Assembly: GCF_002270355.1 (NCBI RefSeq)
Contig: NZ_NJFZ01000035.1
Span: 62,001 to 126,000, forward strand
Direction: 5' to 3'
DNA length: 64,000 nucleotides
Origin: Flectobacillus sp. BAB-3569
GTDB lineage: Bacteria > Bacteroidota > Bacteroidia > Cytophagales > Spirosomataceae
The notes beneath the pieces are model-generated. The model saw nothing but the letters and a program-made list of their open reading frames with translations, did no database searches and was not told where the DNA came from. The first letter of the stretch is position 1. Every line of letters begins with the position of its first letter. Positions 62,891-64,000 of the stretch are shown here, piece after piece. Both the position numbers and the translations under genes were made by a program.

Positions 62891-62931
62891 GTACAATAAA
62901 ACCTTAATATAAAGCCTACTTTACTTGATTA

Positions 62932-63132
62932 TTACCTACAATGTTCCAAAATCCAGTTATTGAGTATTTTAATATGTGATAACATTTCCATGTCTTCTTC
63001 GATGTAAGGTAGTTCCTCTGGGACATTATCAGAACCAGCAATCGTATCTTCAAGCCCGTATTGAATTTTAAATGTACATTTTTCAAAGATTTTCAAAAAC
63101 ATTAACTTTTCAGCTTTGGTGAGTTTCGCCAT
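62932..63132 (-). CDS. Hypothetical 66-residue protein
   Basis: MAKLTKAEKLMFLKIFEKCT start, then acidic. Separated from the next gene by a tripartite repeat, so it belongs to the same gene family set as regions 1 and 4. No family recognised. Confidence 0.45.
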   Translation of the reverse strand: MAKLTKAEKLMFLKIFEKCTFKIQYGLEDTIAGSDNVPEELPYIEEDMEMLSHIKILNNWILEHCR

Positions 63133-63148
63133 CTACTGGTGAATTAAG

Positions 63149-63269
63149 TTGCTACCAATTTGCGGAGCTCTACGTTATGGTCGCAGAGCTGATCCGTTTG
63201 AAATTGGTAGCAAGAATGAAGTAAAATCGTCTAAAGTAGATACTTGCTTGGTACTATTGCTACCGAAAA
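63149..63269. repeat. Tripartite GGTAGCAA repeat
   Basis: TTGCTACCAATT (63149), ATTGGTAGCAAG (63202) and ATTGCTACCGAAAA (63256-63269). The last arm overlaps the C-terminal codons and supplies the TAG stop of the next gene. Confidence 0.8.
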
Positions 63270-63622
63270 TTCTTACTGTGTAGAATATTCGCATTGTAGA
63301 TTACCGCATATTTTATGAACCAGTATACCATAAAGAATGGAGACCAGATATAAATAGTTAGTCCAATAAAGTGCCCTATCATTTTACTTTGATTTGGATA
63401 GTCGAAAAATGGTTCTATACTTTCGACTTCCACACCAGACACTTGTAAAAGCCAAATGAATGGCTCACAAACTATACCTACAATGCTTAAAAGCACCAAC
63501 ATAGGCAATGGGAAAAATGTAAAGGCAATAAGTAAAATACAACCATACAGAAAAATGAATGGAGATAATATTACCCTGAGCAACAACTTGCCTGTACTTT
63601 GGTACGATTGCTTATTTGTCAT
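63260..63622 (-). CDS. Polytopic membrane protein (120 residues)
   Basis: Starts MTNKQSYQSTGKLLL. About three spans (LRVILSPFIFLYGCILLIAF, LPMLVLLSIVGIVCEPFIWLL, MIGHFIGLTIYIWSPFFMVY). The start is 1 base from the preceding stop. Its stop codon comes from the repeat arm. Confidence 0.55.
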   Translation of the reverse strand: MTNKQSYQSTGKLLLRVILSPFIFLYGCILLIAFTFFPLPMLVLLSIVGIVCEPFIWLLQVSGVEVESIEPFFDYPNQSKMIGHFIGLTIYIWSPFFMVYWFIKYAVIYNANILHSKNFR

Positions 63623-63623
63623 T

Positions 63624-63989
63624 CTATTTCGCTTGTGTTTTTTTCCTATCTGCTTTAATGTACTCTTTAAAGACCTTTTCAGCCGATTTTTCAATTTCAA
63701 GCAATATCTTACTCAGCGTTTCTGCATAAACATACTCAATTCTCCAAGTTTCTTCATGAATTGACCAAGAAACAGGTTTGTTATTTTCGTATATAAAACA
63801 CTCGGCTTCTGGAATGAAAACTTCTGCAAGGAGTCCAAACTTTCTGAAATCTACGAGTGCGTCTAGTAGTTCATGTTTATCTTTATAGTCATTGAAATGC
63901 GCTGAATGATATATTGCTGGAAAACATTTCTCAAAATCAGAATCATCCATATCATCATGCAATAAATCCTTTAAATCACTATTTTCCAA
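63624..63989 (-). CDS. Hypothetical acidic protein (121 residues)
   Basis: MENSDLKDLLHDDMDDSDFE start, helical end with KSAEKVFKEYIKADRKK. The gene appears complete, starting 11 bases from the window end. Coupled with the next gene (TAGAATG). Confidence 0.5.
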   Translation of the reverse strand: MENSDLKDLLHDDMDDSDFEKCFPAIYHSAHFNDYKDKHELLDALVDFRKFGLLAEVFIPEAECFIYENNKPVSWSIHEETWRIEYVYAETLSKILLEIEKSAEKVFKEYIKADRKKTQAK

Positions 63990-64000
63990 TGAGCCAGCAA

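Overview
The window is AT-rich DNA from a member of the Bacteroidota, most likely a Cytophagales-type bacterium. This is inferred from the Bacteroidota-style tyrosine recombinase, a short lipoprotein with an LLCVAC lipobox, genes starting without clear Shine-Dalgarno sequences, and the overall gene families. There are no housekeeping genes. Almost everything is mobile, virus-like or defensive, so this is an accessory region of a chromosome or a large plasmid.

Layout. (1) 1-5.3 kb: a small minus-strand operon with a probable replication initiator, ribbon-helix-helix/coiled-coil protein and several very small single-span membrane peptides, plus short plus-strand membrane peptides. (2) 5.4-10.1 kb: a regulatory and integration segment with a Cro/CI-type regulator, a 3' tRNA remnant that looks like an att site, a tyrosine recombinase, a lipoprotein and a umuDC operon under a long palindromic operator. 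(3) 10.7-19.0 kb: a restriction-modification island with ParB-like protein, nuclease-like protein, C5 DNA methyltransferase, DUF4420 nuclease, Z1 helicase and MORC-like GHKL ATPase. The last two are each split by a one-base homopolymer shift. (4) 19.7-48.2 kb: about 30 minus-strand genes that read like the morphogenesis and replication genes of a tailless, membrane-containing virus: some 18 proteins with one membrane span, an A32/HerA-like packaging ATPase, two lysozyme-like and two papain-like wall enzymes, a 988-residue fibre, a strawberry-notch helicase and an adenine methyltransferase. No terminase, portal, tape measure or tail sheath is visible. (5) 48.25-62.9 kb: two successive arrays of minus-strand defence genes (RES, SIR2, SIR2-NDT-HEPN, membrane protein; then winged-helix membrane protein, DUF559 nuclease, OLD-type ATPase, HEPN, GNAT). 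Each intergenic gap is an imperfect palindrome, and each array starts with the same ~135-bp leader and ends with the same ~105-bp trailer carrying a terminator. This is the structure of integron gene cassettes without an integrase in view. (6) 62.9-64 kb: small genes of the region-4 type.

A tripartite repeat built on GGTAGCAA / TTGCTACC fills gaps between minus-strand genes of regions 1, 4 and 6. It is absent from the defence islands 3 and 5, which suggests that 1, 4 and 6 share an origin and the islands were added. Three adjacent replication genes of region 4 share a C-terminal peptide, KYKYRLRLQLQ. Five gene breaks in the window would each be repaired by one extra base in an A/T run, which raises the possibility of homopolymer errors in the assembly.
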